A stretch of DNA of 64,000 nt from Antedon mediterranea (GCF_964355755.1 NC_092679.1:13816932-13880931), one strand, 5' to 3'; shown: positions 11,149 through 24,245, counted from the first letter of the stretch. A program made the numbers and translations. The notes: generated by a model from the sequence alone, not told the origin.

Positions 11149-11939
11149 CGTGCATTGCTAAAGAGATATTTGATCATGCTCATTATTACATTGTGTTCTC
11201 AAATATACCTATTGTTTTCACTTAATTTCTTAATACCGTATTCAATCGAATAAACTCTTCGGGGCGTGTATTGCTTTGGAGGGTTTTTGGAGGGTAGGGA
11301 TATTCGAGGGAGGCGTTTATTCGGGGAAGGCGTTTATTTTTTTGGGTGTAATATGTACAATCAAATAAATTCCCCATAGATATGAATAAATACAACACAA
11401 TTAATATCGAGAAGTTATAAAATATAAATAAAAATATAGTAAAAACTGGGGGTTATTCGAAGGGAGGGGAGCGTTTATTCAAAATGATGTTCTATGGGGG
11501 TGAAATCTCAAAATACTCAATAACAATTTTTTTTCACAAATGTTTTTCAAAAAAAACTCAAACAAAATACATAAATATTTAAGGCCGTCTGAACATTAAT
11601 TTTAGAATCAAAATTCGTAAATTGGTTGTCGTATGGCAATATTTCAAAATGTATAACTTCTTTTATAATTCAAAACAGGCTATATTATAGTGTAAAATCT
11701 ATTTAAATTAGGGAAGAATGAAATTTCACTCTTTCCTGATTTAAATATATTAACCTGTCGATCTATCATTCATACAATGTTGAGTTGTATGCTTACCTCC
11801 CTGCTGTTATCATTATATTAATTGCTATGAATTCATCTAATCAAAACAAATTTCTAAAAGTAAAAAATCGAGAATGTAGTTTATCTTGTGTATAACATTT
11901 TATTTTCAAATAACTTCATATTAATTCAGACCTTCAAAA
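11149..11939. other. Non-coding stretch with repeated G-rich GCGTTTATTC words
   Basis: Near 11240-11500 the motif GAGG/GGGG...GCGTTTATTC appears several times (for example GGAGGCGTTTATTCGGGG and GGAGCGTTTATTC). It looks like a degraded repeat. The rest is AT-rich with no exon. Confidence 0.4.
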
Positions 11940-12155
11940 AATTATGCAATCATGTGTCGAAAGTATTATTTTGATCACGTGGTGCTCATACATGTTACCT
12001 TTTAGTCGAATCATCAAAGTACCAACTGTCATCATGCGAAGTTAGACTATGCTTAGTCAGGAATTGGGATACACTCTACTTATGAATACATTTAGTTTAT
12101 TCTGTGACAGTACTCAGGTCCTTCGCTGCCATGATCATTGGAACGAAAGTTGGCT
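11940..12155 (+). repeat. Direct-repeat partner of 7676-7905
   Basis: It has the same succession of conserved words as the segment at 7676-7905, including TATTATTTTGATCAC, GCGAAGTTAGACTATGCTT and TAGTTTATTCTGTGACAG, with scattered substitutions and indels. The first copy lies in or just past the 3' flank of the minus-strand gene. This pair and the duplicated first exon may both trace to duplication of the locus. Confidence 0.65.
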
Positions 12156-12868
12156 CAACTTGAAACAACTACAAATTAACAAGCTGCTTCCTTTGGTGCA
12201 AATTGTATTGTAAAATCAAATTGTGTGAAGAGAGGACTATGAGGGCGTTGTACCACAGTATACATTAACAATATTTGACTTGAAATTATTAAAATATCGA
12301 CGTATGTACCTCAGATTTGTAGTCTATTTTGTAATAAGTGTAGCGATATTTATTTATTTTTAACTTACAAACTATGAAAAACGATTTTCTTAATTGGCGC
12401 AGTTAGCTATGTTTTCATAATAGGAAGACTAAGAAATGTATGAACCTGTCCAACGGGGGAAAGAGAGATTGATTTTCAAATCGTCTAATGTAATCAATTT
12501 ATCAATAGTGTAGGTTTTTTTTAATCTAAAGTAAAATTAAGAGTTTTTTTGCTGTAGAATACGAATTGGAATAAAATGAAATAATTAGAAATGTTTAAGT
12601 CATAAACACATCATGAATATAATTATTCTTTAGGTTCTAAAAACGTGTATTGTCCTAATTGCTCAAGAGTGGGGAGAAAATGTAAAAAAACAAATCAATT
12701 AAAGTTCTTCTATGAAGTAGTAACAGCCAAACCAATATTCCATTATTACTGGACTTGTAGTAGTAAATGTATAATGTCATTAAACAGCATGACATAAGCT
12801 GTTAGAGTAAAACATTTGTTTTGAAAAAGAAAAAAGAGAACAAAATCGGGCCAATGTTACCGATATTA
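12156..12868. other. AT-rich stretch, nothing recognised
   Basis: No open exon with splice signals, no terminal repeats and no RNA gene was found. Confidence 0.4.
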
Positions 12869-13445
12869 AGGGGCTGCTCCAGTCCCACTATCTTACAACT
12901 ACCTTCTAGTCCAACTGCTATGTCCCTAGGACAACTACCCCTCTAGAACAACAGCACTCTCTGACCAACCACACCTATTACACCTTAGGTTATAATTACG
13001 ATCTTGAAAAAAGGGGAAAGAGATCTTAATTGAAAGGCTGTTTGATTGACTGGTGCAGCTAGGTAAACTGTATGTTCATAGGTTTATATACGGCATCTAC
13101 ATGTCACACAAGAATAAAATAAGCCCACCCCTTTGTTTTTCAAGATTGGAATACCTTTTAATAATGTAATCGATTCTCGTTTAATCTAAAATAACTGCTG
13201 ACGATACGCATATTAAAAATTCAAAAGCTTTCATTTAAGATCAATCTCTCTCCATATGTTTATAAGTTCAGTAAGTTTTACAAGATCGTAATTATAACCT
13301 AAGGTGTATGTGTGTGTCATGGTATAGGTGTGGTTGTTCAGAGGGTGTTGTTGTCCTAGGGGCATGGCAGTTGGACTAGAGGGTAGTTGTCCAAGGAGGG
13401 TAGTTGTCCTAGGTGTAGTTTTTCTAGGGGGTAGTTCAAAAACTA
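12869..13445. mobile_element. Foldback element with CTAGGACAACTACCC-type subrepeats
   Basis: Bases 12869-13015 and 13270-13442 are inverted relatives. CACCTTAGGTTATAATTACG on the left matches its complement near 13290 on the right. Both arms contain several copies of a short unit like GTAGTTGTCCTAGG or its complement. A roughly 250-bp unique loop separates the arms. There is no coding frame. Tandem subrepeats inside inverted arms are a feature of foldback elements. Confidence 0.6.
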
Positions 13446-13977
13446 TCGTGGGATTGATATTATTAAACAAAATAAATGGAAATTGCTAGATGAACGTAGA
13501 GACTACGCTATTGCTTGTATTAAGTACAAATGTATACATGGTATTGCACCTACCAGTATTTGCAACGATATTGAAATGGTTTACGACCAACATGGATTTT
13601 CCCAAGATGTTCCCAATCTCTGAATGTTATACCACCTATGCCAAATGGCTTATTACTGAACGGATCGCTAAACAGTTCAGGAGCAAAAGTTTGGAATAAA
13701 ATACCTGTAAAAATTCAAGATATAGTTTGTCTGTAAATAGTTTTAAAATTAATTATAAAAGCATTTCTTAAAAAAATAATTGTATTTCCACTATTATTTT
13801 TAAAGTTCTATATTCACTGATTGTTTCATTTATTTATTTATTTATTTTTTTAATTTCTTGGGTTTTTTGGGGTTTTTTAAGTTGTTTCATTGCAGGACCA
13901 TATTGAAAAACAGAATTTTTTCTTTTCTAAATTATGTTATCCTGCCTAAATATATTTTAATAAACAAAATAAAATAA
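13446..13977 (+). mobile_element. 3' end of a plus-strand LINE
   Basis: In one frame the 5' part gives a peptide resembling the C-terminus of LINE ORF2 (KWKLLDERRDYA and KCIHGIAPTSICND). Stops and a frameshift follow, then an AT-rich 3' region ending in repeated AAATA words at about 13955-13977. It is a short, dead fragment. Confidence 0.6.
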
Positions 13978-14050
13978 AATTTTGCAAAGCAGGCTCGTTG
14001 AGCTTGTGCACTCTTTGTGTTCATAATCAGTGTACCATGTTCTGCATACC
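13978..14050 (+). repeat. Left half of a repeat unit split by the LINE insertion
   Basis: This block (GAGCTTGTGCACTCTTTGTG and flanks) is nearly repeated at 27975-28055. There it continues into GGCTCAG..., whereas here it stops exactly where the LINE tail begins. The missing right half resumes at about 27779, beyond the LINE nest. Confidence 0.6.
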
Positions 14051-14355
14051 TCAATTCAATTCAATTCAAATTAACATTTATTTCTTCCACAGTAAAATAA
14101 CAACAAATATTCAATATAATTGTAAAATGAAGGAAGAGGGCAAAACTAAAAAAGTAACGCCAGATGAAAAACAGAAATTATATTAATCAAAAGACCTTGT
14201 GACAAGCAAGCCCTTAATAAATAATATAAATAAAAATTACAAATTAATTAACGTACAAAAACACACAGACAGGACAGGGCAAAAAAAAGAGAAAAAATGA
14301 ACAAACGATCATGTGATATAAAAGCTGATGATAATATAAAAAAACATTTTATAAA

Positions 14356-15179
14356 TCATATTTTGACAAAAGAAATTTGTTTGGCTTTATGAGAGAAAAT
14401 TTTCCTGGAGGGGGTTGCAATGATTTCAGGAGAAAGGTCATTATATAATTTAACACCGCTATAACGGACATTGTGTTGGAGCAAGGTAAGTTTGGGCTGA
14501 GGAAGATGAAGTTTGTTGCAAGTTCTAGTAGAATAGGAGTGAGTGAGTTTTTGAAGAAGAAGCATAAATTGGATGGAAGAAGAGAATGCAAAGCTTCGTA
14601 AACAGAGATTGTGTAATTTATTAATGTCATAAATAGTTAGTAAATTTAAATTTTATAAAAGAGGGGACCCGAATGATCAAGGGCTAGCGAATCAGATATA
14701 ATGCGTACCGCCTTCTTTTGGAGCTTATGAATTTGATAGAGATTTGATTTAAAATGATTGGCCCAGACAATATTACAATAGGTAATAAAAGGAAGGATAA
14801 GAGAGGAATAAATAGAATGTAAGATTGAATTAGGAAGGAAAAATGGAAGGCGATAAATAATAACGATATTTTTGGATATTTTTAATTCTTTTATATGTTT
14901 TTTAAAATTGAGTTCGTAACATTATTAAGTTCGCGATTAATAGAAAGAAAGAGGGAATCAAGATTTGAATTAGAATAAAATATGGTGGTGTCGTCAGCGT
15001 AAAGGTAGAACGTTAAATTTTTAGATGAGTTTGGTAAATCATTTACATAAAGAAGAAATAAAAGAGGACCGAGGAGGGAACCCTTTTTAGATTGATTAAT
15101 AAGAACGAAATGCGTGTACAGAAAAGAGTATTTGCTTAAAAATAAATCATATGCTGCGTTGGGGTCCCGGGCATTGATG
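14356..15179 (-). pseudogene. LINE ORF2, C-terminal part of reverse transcriptase
   Basis: On the minus strand from 15179 the frame gives INARDPNAAYDLFLSKY, typical of the linker before the RT domain. After an apparent internal deletion it continues with the RT motifs GSLLGPLLFLLYVNDLP and LYADDTTIFY, the latter holding the catalytic YADD. A C-terminal stretch RYSGVKLYNDLSPEI follows in another frame near 14450. The N-terminal half of RT is missing. The 5' end of this frame continues across the palindrome into the endonuclease part at 23352 and above. Confidence 0.8.
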
Positions 15180-18100
15180 CACCCGATTCTGCTACTGTCC
15201 ACATGTGCTATCTGTAAAACTATAGCAAGTTATACACGTTGTTGTCTGCTATAAATGCTGTACTTTTAACACACGGTACACTGTCTGTAGCACAGTGTCT
15301 GTTGACAATTTACAATGATGTACTGTACAACCATAGATAGGCAGGTTTTCGTACTGCCATGCAAGAATGGATAGGTGTTTTCCGCCGCTTTTAGGCCTTC
15401 TTGTCAATTATTGTTATTATTATACGAATTACGTAATTAGTTTAGTAGCTCATCTACCTTTTTAGCAGGGCATAATGAATATTGTAGCTAGGCTAGGCCT
15501 ACTAGTCTAGCGGGAAATCAACCAATTATTTGGTTGGATACGAGTTTAGGGTAGGAAGTTAAGTACGAGTTGGCATGGGTACGAGTCGACCAGGGGTGAA
15601 TCGACCAGGGTACACCCGGCCGCCCTACTAGAGCATAGGCTACAGGCCTGCAGGAATGGGAAATCTGTCCTAGCTATAGGCATAGGCCTACATTGGGACG
15701 CCCAAAAAAGCCATCCCATGAGCATAAAAAGGCCTCGTAGAGCCAGACGTGTTAGCCTATACTACACAGTACTAACTACTAGTACGTCTACCATTTATTA
15801 TAGTTCCATGGTACTATACTACGGATCACTACTATCTAGGCCTAGCTAGTATGCTAGAGTTCCAGTAATTTCGGTCGCGTTTTCGGCCTACTTATCAGGA
15901 GGGCATGTGAGAGGTGAGGTAGGTTAGCCCAGCTAGGCTAAACTAACCTGTAAGTAGTATTCTAGCATGGGAACGAGTTGACACAGTGGTACGGGTTGAC
16001 CCTTATCATTTTCTAGGGTGCTGGTCAACCTACCCATGCCAACTCATACCCAATTTGGCTAACCCGTACTCAAATAATTGGTCAAATCGTACCAACTTTG
16101 GCTAACCTGTACCAAAACTTTTAATAGCATTAAACATGGATACTGGTCAGCCCATGAAGAGTACGAGCCAGCCCTTGATGATTGCTAGAGTGCGAGCCAA
16201 CATTTTGGGTACGAATATCCCAAAATTTGGTTACCAGTTGGAATTGCGGGTTGACCTGTATTCTTCTAGCTAATCTTACTAGGCCTCGAGTAGGTCTACG
16301 CTAAATTCCGGCTACAATAATGGTCTATTCTGTTTATAGCTTTATTGATACTGGGTTCAAATCTGGGTTGGGACGGCTTTTTCTCATTCAAAAACAGATT
16401 TCCTTATAATAATAAAATAATATCGGCCTATGAATTTAACTTAATATTGTATTGTTTACATAATATTAGTAATTCCCATTGCATTTATTATTATTATTAT
16501 TATATATTTTACGGTTACCCCTTAATTATAGTAACTATAGTATAACTTCCTTGTTATATTTTACAATATTGTCTTCATAATTCAGCAATTTTTTTTTTCA
16601 CAGCACAAATTATCATACTGAATCATCACACACCAAGTCTCATGAAATCTCTACTGTATTTCTGCAAGCTAATGCAGCTACATGGTATTGCCTTGAGGCT
16701 AAATTACACTGTATACTGGCACTACCATCATTCCTAGCCCACACGTAAGTACAGTCGTGTACTACTGATTCCATCCTGTGGTCAAGGCTTTATTTGCTCT
16801 TATGCTTATTTCCTCTTACATACAGAGTATGTATGGCTTCTAATTTGCTTTTATACCGGTTAATTTAAAAATCATTTATGCCTATTGGTGCATAAAGATC
16901 AAATTTAGACTGTAAATACTGGAATAATCACCCAAAATTTATTTCACAGCTAGAAAAAAGCATACAGAGTTTTTTGTTGTTTGTTTTATTCATAACTGTT
17001 GAATTGCATCCCAATACATGGTACCTATTGGTATTATATCTATAAATATAAAGTACTCTCTTATAAATAGATGTATTTCTCCAAACTACTCCAACTATAG
17101 TATACTAATAATATATGTACTATTAGCATACTACTGTACACTTTGTAGACAAGAAATAAGTTGTATCCACCTAGAGGACTTATGTTAGTACTGTACAGTC
17201 GATCGTCCTCTCACTGGCCTGGTCAACATAATCTACGCCTAGATTATTACAGTAATTAAAAAGTACATTATTAAGAGATTTTTTTTTTTTTGCAGAAATC
17301 AAAGTTATGTGTATAGAAAGCAGTACTCGTATTAAAAACTAAGCAGGTTGTACTGAACGCAAACTGGCAGGATATTTTGAATATTTTTTGTTCATTTTCC
17401 ACGAACTGGAGACAAAGACATATTACGACCCTTTTATTAAAATTTATTTGGATAGACCTCCATGTAAATTCATTAAAGGCTATATGATTGTTTTATATTT
17501 TAATAATGTGATAGTAGAAAGCCATTGTGCATAATGAGGACTATGAATCTAATATTTACTTGCATTCTCATCTTTTTAACATTTTATTTATAATGCTGGT
17601 AATGAATTTACTATTGAAAAGGTCATGTTTCCACTTATCTCAAATGTTGGCACCCGGCCCACCTCTAACCTTGGTAGAACTGACTGTGTTCTACCTTTCT
17701 ACATGAGTACATATAGTAGTGTTTCCACCATACTACTTCAACCTGGTAATTGAATAAATTTCATTGGGGTAACATTTAAACTAATTATCACCTTTAACAT
17801 AAAGTATCCTCCTCCTGAAACACGTATTTGTACTGTACTTCATCCATTACTTAATACTAATTTATGTGATTTATGTCTAACTTCAGGAATGATCTGAAGC
17901 TAGAAGAACGAATTTCTGTACACATATAAAAAATAAACCAATGTTTTCCTAATAATTTAACCCCTAGGTTGATAACTAACAAAGAAATTATTGAAATTAT
18001 GTTCTCACAATATATAGGTGTACTGTATCTACAATGCATGCTGCTGTACTTGTTTTTAACCGCATAATGGCATTGAAAACAAGAATGTTTTATAATTATT

Positions 18101-19231
18101 ATAGGTTATTTCTAAATATTAAAGGTCTGAAACAGAAACTAAATGTTACCAAACTATGTTTTTGAAAATCTCTATGATATAATATAATAATATGAACATA
18201 ATATTAAATTATATTGATAATCATCATGTCCTTATAAATTCATTTATATTTCTTTTGTGTAATATAGTTCATATAATATGTATTAAATAAATTGGTAAGG
18301 CCCTATATTGTTTATATTTAAGGAAAGTTTATATACACTATTATTTTATGCCTACCAATATAGTATTAATTGTTTATGTAACTATTTTGTCTAATTGCAT
18401 TGATTTTTTGTATAGGCCAATGGCATTAATGTTTTTCTCAAAGCAAATTAGCCTAATAATGCCATATTTAGACACATAATTCTTTGATTTCTGATATTGT
18501 ACTTGTGTATGCATTACTAAAATAGTAGTTATTTTATTTCATTTATAATGTATGTATAAACATTTATTCAGTTTTTTTTTTACCTTTTTAAGTTTAAAAA
18601 ATATTAAAATACCTATCAACCTTTCTGTTATTGTTACTATTATAATATTTTTTGCAGAAGATTGATTTCAATAAAAAAATTTAAAACATTTAATTTGACT
18701 TATACTGTACTATGTTAGTTCAGGAGATGAAGTGTGTGTTGGTAGAATCTGGTGTGTTTGAGGTTGGTGATGTGAGGTGTATTTTTGTGACTTTAAGACC
18801 TAAATTAGATGTTTTCTGAAGAAAAGAAGCGAATAGGCTTCCCAATAAAATAGTATGTAACAGTGTATATTAAAGTACATTGAATGAATTCGAGCGGAAA
18901 AATAACACACATAAAAAAACATTCATTTCCTTGTCGAAAAGCGCCCTCTCTAGTTTTCTATTAATTTATTAATAATTATTATTAATTAATGAGTAATATA
19001 AACATATTTTTAACATTTGATGATGGAAGCTGATACTACTCCAAACAAAGTTTCATACCTCCAAATTTCATCAACGTATTCAAAGCACTTCAATAAATAT
19101 CACATTGAACATTAAAAATTAGGGTTATGGATAGAATTTTGCTTAAAACATATACAAAAAACATCGATAAAAAAATTTTTCGTATTCAAAAACATTTGAT
19201 ACTTGGTATAAATGTTCAATATAGGTTGCTC
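15180..19231 (+). repeat. Left arm of the 8.17-kb palindrome
   Basis: The arm is non-coding. Its outer part (15480-16320) is richer in GC and in TAGGCCTA words and contains about ten degenerate copies of a GGTACGAGTTGACC motif. A tRNA-like tail fragment (GGGTTCAAATCTGGGTTGGG, 16352-16371) is also present in the right arm. The inner part (17000-19231) is AT-rich. Only short frames with no recognisable product are present. Confidence 0.85.
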
Positions 19232-19416
19232 CATCCATATTGCAAAAAAAAAAATGACTATCGAGCCATATTACTGATTTTTTAAATTTACGTTTTTACA
19301 AAATGTACACTTATGAAAGACCTTACAATTCCAATGCATTTTTTAAACCTAATAACGATTTTGAAAAAAACAACCAACAAAATACGTTCATGAATGAAAT
19401 TTTGTTTCTGTGAATA
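19232..19416. other. 185-bp spacer at the centre of the palindrome
   Basis: This is the only part of the insertion not matched in the other arm. It is AT-rich with A-runs, has no coding frame, and lies between GTTCAATATAGGTTGCTC (19214-19231) and its complement (19417-19434). Confidence 0.8.
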
Positions 19417-22400
19417 GAGCAACCTATATTGAACATATAAAAGAAGTTTCAAATGTTTTTAAATTCGGAAAGTATTTTTTATCGATGTTTTTTGTATATG
19501 TTTTTAAGCAAAATTCTATCCATAACCCTAATTTTTAATGTTCAATGTGATATTTATTGAAGTGCTTTGAATACGTTGACGAAATTGGGAGGTATGACAC
19601 CTTGTTAGGAGTAGTATCAGCTTCCAGCATTAAATGTTAAAAATAAGTTTATATTACTCATTAATTAATAATAATTATTAATAAATTAATAGAAAACTAG
19701 AGAGGGCGCTTTTCGACAAGGAAATGAATGATTTTTTTATGTGTGTTATTTTTCCGCTCGAGTTTATTCAATGTAGTGTAATATACACTGTTATATACAT
19801 ACTATTTTATTGGGAATTATTTTTGTGTGAATCATCTTGGAGTTGTTTGAAAGCCTATCCACTTACTTCTTTTCTTCAGAAAACATCTAATTTAGGTCTT
19901 AAAGTGACAAAAATACACCTCACATCACCAACCTCCAACACACCAGATTCTACCAACACACACTTCATCTCCTGAACTAACATAGTACAGTATAAGTCAA
20001 ATTAATTGTTTAAATTTTTTTTATTGAAATCAATCTGCCTCAAAAAATATAATAATAGTAACAATAACAGAAAGGTAGATAGGTATTTTAATAATTATTT
20101 TTAAACTTAAAAATGTAAAAAAAAACTGATTAAAAGTTTATACATACATTATAAATGAAATAAAATAACTACTCTTTTAGTAATGCATACACAAGTACAG
20201 AATATCAGAAATCAATGAATTATGTTTCTAAATATGGCATTTAGGCTAATTTGATTTGAGAAAACATTAATGCCATTGGCCTATACAAAAAATCAATGCA
20301 ATTAGACAAAATAGTTACATAAACAATTAATACTAATATTGGTAGGCATAAAATAATAGTGTATATAAACTTTCCTTAAATATAAACAGTATAGGGCCTT
20401 ACCAATTTATTTAATACATAATATATGAACTATATTACACAAAAGAAATATAAATGAATTTATAAGGACATGATGATTATCAAAAATAGTCAATATAATT
20501 TAATATTATGTTCATATTATTATATTATATCAATCATAGAGATTTTCAAAAACATAGTTTGGTAACATTTAGTTTCTTTTTCAGACCTTTAATATTTGGA
20601 AATAACATAATAATTATAAAACATTCTTTTTTTTAATGCCATTATGCGGTTAAAAACAAGTACAGCAGTATGCATATGTAGATACAGTACACATATATTA
20701 TTGTGAGAACACAATTTCAATAATTTCTTTGTTAGTTATCAACACCTAGGGGTTAAATTTTTAGGAAAACATTGGTTTATTTTTTATATAAATTATATGT
20801 GCAGAAATTCGTTCTTCTAGCCTCAGATCATTCCTGAAGTTAGACATAAATCACCCAAATTAGTATTAAGTAATTAAATGAATAGTAGATGAAGTACAGT
20901 ACAAATACATGTTTCAGGAGGATACTTTATGTTAAAGGTGATAATTTTACCCCGATGAAATGTATTCAATTACCAGGTTGAAGTATGGTGGAAACACTAC
21001 TATATGGCAAATTAAATGTACTCATATAGAACACAGTCAGTTCTACCAAGGTTAGAGGTGTGCCACAATTTGAGATAAGTGGACACATGACTTTTTCAAT
21101 AGTAAATTCATTACCAGCATTATAAATAAAGTTTTAAAAAGATGAGAATGTAAGTAAATATCAGATTCATAGTCCTCATTATACACAATGATTTTCTACT
21201 ATCACATATTAAAATATAAAACAATCATGAAGCCTTTAATGAAATTAAATGGAGGTCTATCCAAATAAATTTAAATAAAAGGGTCGTAATATGTCTTCGT
21301 CTCCAGTTCGTGGAAATTGAAGTTAGGATTCCATCATTTCAACAACAAAAAATATTCAAAATTTTCCTGCCAGTTTGCGTTCAAGAGTACAACCTGCTTA
21401 GTTTTAAATACGAGTACTGCTTTCTATACACATAACTTTGATTTCTGAAAAAAAAAATCCCTGTAATAAATGTACTTTAATTACTGTAATAATCTAGGCG
21501 TAGATTATGTTGACCAGACCAGTGAGAGGACGATCGACTGTACAGTACTAACATAAGTCCTCTAGGTGGATACAACTTATTTCTTGTCTAAAAAGTGTAC
21601 AGTAGTATGCTAATAGTACTATTATTAGATTAGGTAGTTGGAGTAGTTTGGAGAGATACATCTATTTATAAGAAAGTACTTTATTATTATAGATATAATA
21701 CTAATAGGTACCATGTATTGGGATGCAATTCAACAGTTATGAATAAAAAAAACTCTGTATGCTTTTTTCTGGCTGTGAAATATAAAATTGTTAAATGAAA
21801 AAGAAAATTTAGGGTGATCATCCCAGTATTTACAGTCTAAATTTGATCTTTATGCAACAATAGGCATAAACGATTTTTTAATTAACAGGTATAAAAGCAA
21901 ATTAAAAGCCTTACGTACTCTGTATGTTGGAGGAAATAAGCATAAGTGCAAATAAATCCTTGACCACAGGATGTAATTCACTATTTGGAATCAGTAGTAC
22001 ACGATTGTGTTGGACCATAATGTGGTCCAGGTTGACGGGCCAGGAATGATGGTAGTGCCCAGTATACAGTGTAGTTTAGCCTCAAGGCAATACCATGTAG
22101 CTGGATTAGCTTGGAGAAATACACTAGAGATTTCATGAGATTTGGTGTGTGATGATTCAGTTTGATAATTAGCTGTGAAAAAAAAGTGTTGAATTATGAA
22201 GAAAATATTGTAAAATATAACAAGGAAGTTATACTATAGTATAATTAAGGGGTAACAGTAAAATATATTATAATAATAAATGCAATGGGAATTACTATTA
22301 CTACTAATATTATGTATACAATACAATATTACAGTTAAATTCATAGGTCGATATTATTTTATTATTATAAGGAAATCTGTTTTAGAATGAGAAAAAACCG

Positions 22401-23351
22401 TCCCAACCTAGATTTGAACCCAGCTATCAATAAAGCTATAAAGCTATTGGTACGAGTTGACCAATTATTTGGGTACGAGTTAGCCAAGTTTGGTACGAGT
22501 TGACATGGGTATGTTACGGGTTGACCAGCACCTAGAATACGGATAAAGATCAACCCGTACCCCCATGCCGACTCATTCCCATCCCATGGTAGAATACTAC
22601 TTACATGTTAGTTTAGCCTAGCTGGGCTAACCTACCTCACCTCTCACATGCCCTCCTGAAAAAACGCGACCGAAATTACTGGAACCCTACCCTACCAGAC
22701 CTAGATAGTAGTGATCCGTAGTACCATGGAACTATAATAAATGGTAGACGTACTAGTACTGTGTAGTATATGTTAACATGTCTGGCTCTACGAGGCCTTT
22801 TTATGCTCATAGGATGGCTTTTTTGGACGTCCCAATGTAGGCCTATGCATATAACTAGGACAGATTTCCCATTCCTGCAGGCCTGTAGCCTATGCTCTAG
22901 TAGGGCGCCCGGGTGTACCCTGGTCGATTCACCCCTGGTCGACTCGTACCCATGCCAACTCGTACTTAACTTCCTATCCTAAACTCGTATCCAACCAAAT
23001 AATTGGTTGATTTCCCGCTAGACTAGTAGGCCTAGCCTAGCTACAATATTCATTATGCCCTACTAAAAAGGTAGATGAGCTACTAGACTAATTACGTAAT
23101 TCGTATAATAATAACAATAATTGACTAGAAGGCCTAAAAGCGGCGGAAAACACCTAGGCCTAGGCCTATCCATTCTTGCATGGCAGTACGAAAACCTGCC
23201 TATGGTTGTACATCATTGTAAATTGTCAGCAGACACTGTGCTACGGACAGTGTACCGTGTGTTAAAATTACAGCATTTATAGCAGACAACAACGTGTATA
23301 ACTAGCTATAGTTTTACAGATAGCACCTGTGGACAGTAGCAGAATCGGGTG
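19417..23351 (-). repeat. Right arm of the 8.17-kb palindrome
   Basis: It is an inverted copy of the left arm, about 117 bp shorter in total. Much of the difference lies in the GTACGAGTTGACC repeat region, which spans about 160 bp here (22440-22600) and about 300 bp in the comparable inner block of the left arm. It carries no gene. Confidence 0.85.
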
Positions 23352-23367
23352 ATTGATGACATCGTCC

Positions 23368-24245
23368 CAGGAACAATTTGATAGGTCAGTGTGAAATTTA
23401 TTAATATTATTGACGTTAATTTGCGTTTTATATTATTATTGTTAGTATTATTTTAGCTTTACTTGAGATGTTAAAAACAGGGAGATGATCAGTAACATTA
23501 CCAATATTTGAAGATTCAATTTCATTTGTAATGATATTGTCTAAAAGCGTAGCAGTATAGGGAGTAATCCGTGTAGGTCTATGAATAAGACTGATATAGG
23601 AATTATTAAAAAGGCAATTAACAAAATGTTTTGTATTATCATCACTCAAATTTTAGTACATCAACATTAAAATCTCCTAAAATATAGATACGCTTGTTTT
23701 CTTTGGAAAGTCTTTTAAGTAATAAATCAAGTTGCTCGTTTAATATGGAATATTAATTATATCAATATTCTTATCATTAGTTTTTATTTCGATAAAATGG
23801 TATTCACAAAAGTATGGACTGGATGACAAATCGGTTTTAAATGAAAGACCGTCTCTGACATACATAAGAATGCCACCACACTTGTACGTACGTGGTTTAA
23901 AAGTAATAGAATAATTAGGAATATTAATAAGAGGGTTTTCATGTTTCATACATGTTTCAGATACAGAAATTACATCAAAATTAAAATTTATAGAATATAA
24001 ACAGGATGTGAAGTTATCGAAATATTTTTGGATGCTTCTAGCATTAAATGAATACAAGAAAATTTTCTCTCATAATCCGAATTATAAGTTTGCAAAAATT
24101 CATGTGGTAAATAATACTTGGAAAAATTAACATCAGTAAAGTAGTGTTCATCTGGATCAATATCATTAAAATGTTTATTAGAAGTTGAATAGGGATTAAA
24201 CAAAATATTAGATAATCGATCGGGATTGTTAGCCATTACCGGCAT
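23368..24245 (-). pseudogene. LINE ORF2, endonuclease (EEP) domain
   Basis: On the minus strand it starts near 24245 with MPVMANNPDRLSNILF. After a frameshift it gives the endonuclease motifs FNARSIQKYFDNF, VISVSETC (E-rich catalytic motif) and CGGILMYVRDG, then HRPTRITPYTATLLDNIITN and VTDHLPVFN (the D-H-x-x-V-type end motif). It cleaves target DNA to prime reverse transcription in LINEs. Frameshifts near 24060, 23750 and 23645 make it non-functional. It joins the RT half at 15179 when the palindrome is removed. Confidence 0.8.

Larger units (their letters stand above)
15180..23351. mobile_element. 8.17-kb near-palindromic (foldback) insertion
   Basis: Left arm 15180-19231 (4052 bp) and right arm 19417-23351 (3935 bp) are inverted copies of each other around a 185-bp spacer. 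Both ends start CACCCGATTCTGCTACTGTC. The insertion is flanked by the perfect 7-bp direct repeat ATTGATG (15173-15179 and 23352-23358). Joining the flanks with one ATTGATG restores a continuous LINE ORF2 frame, which shows directly that it inserted into the LINE. The arms carry no long open frame. Each has an outer region of degenerate GTACGAGTTGACC-type repeats (15540-16270 and 22440-22600), longer on the left. By eye the arms are well over 90% alike with scattered indels. No transposase is present and the class is unknown. Confidence 0.9.

Noticed and set aside
16345-19975. Protein-coding genes in the palindrome arms
   Set aside because: Frames of 60-83 codons are short, have no domain or splice support, and are not kept in the mirrored arm.
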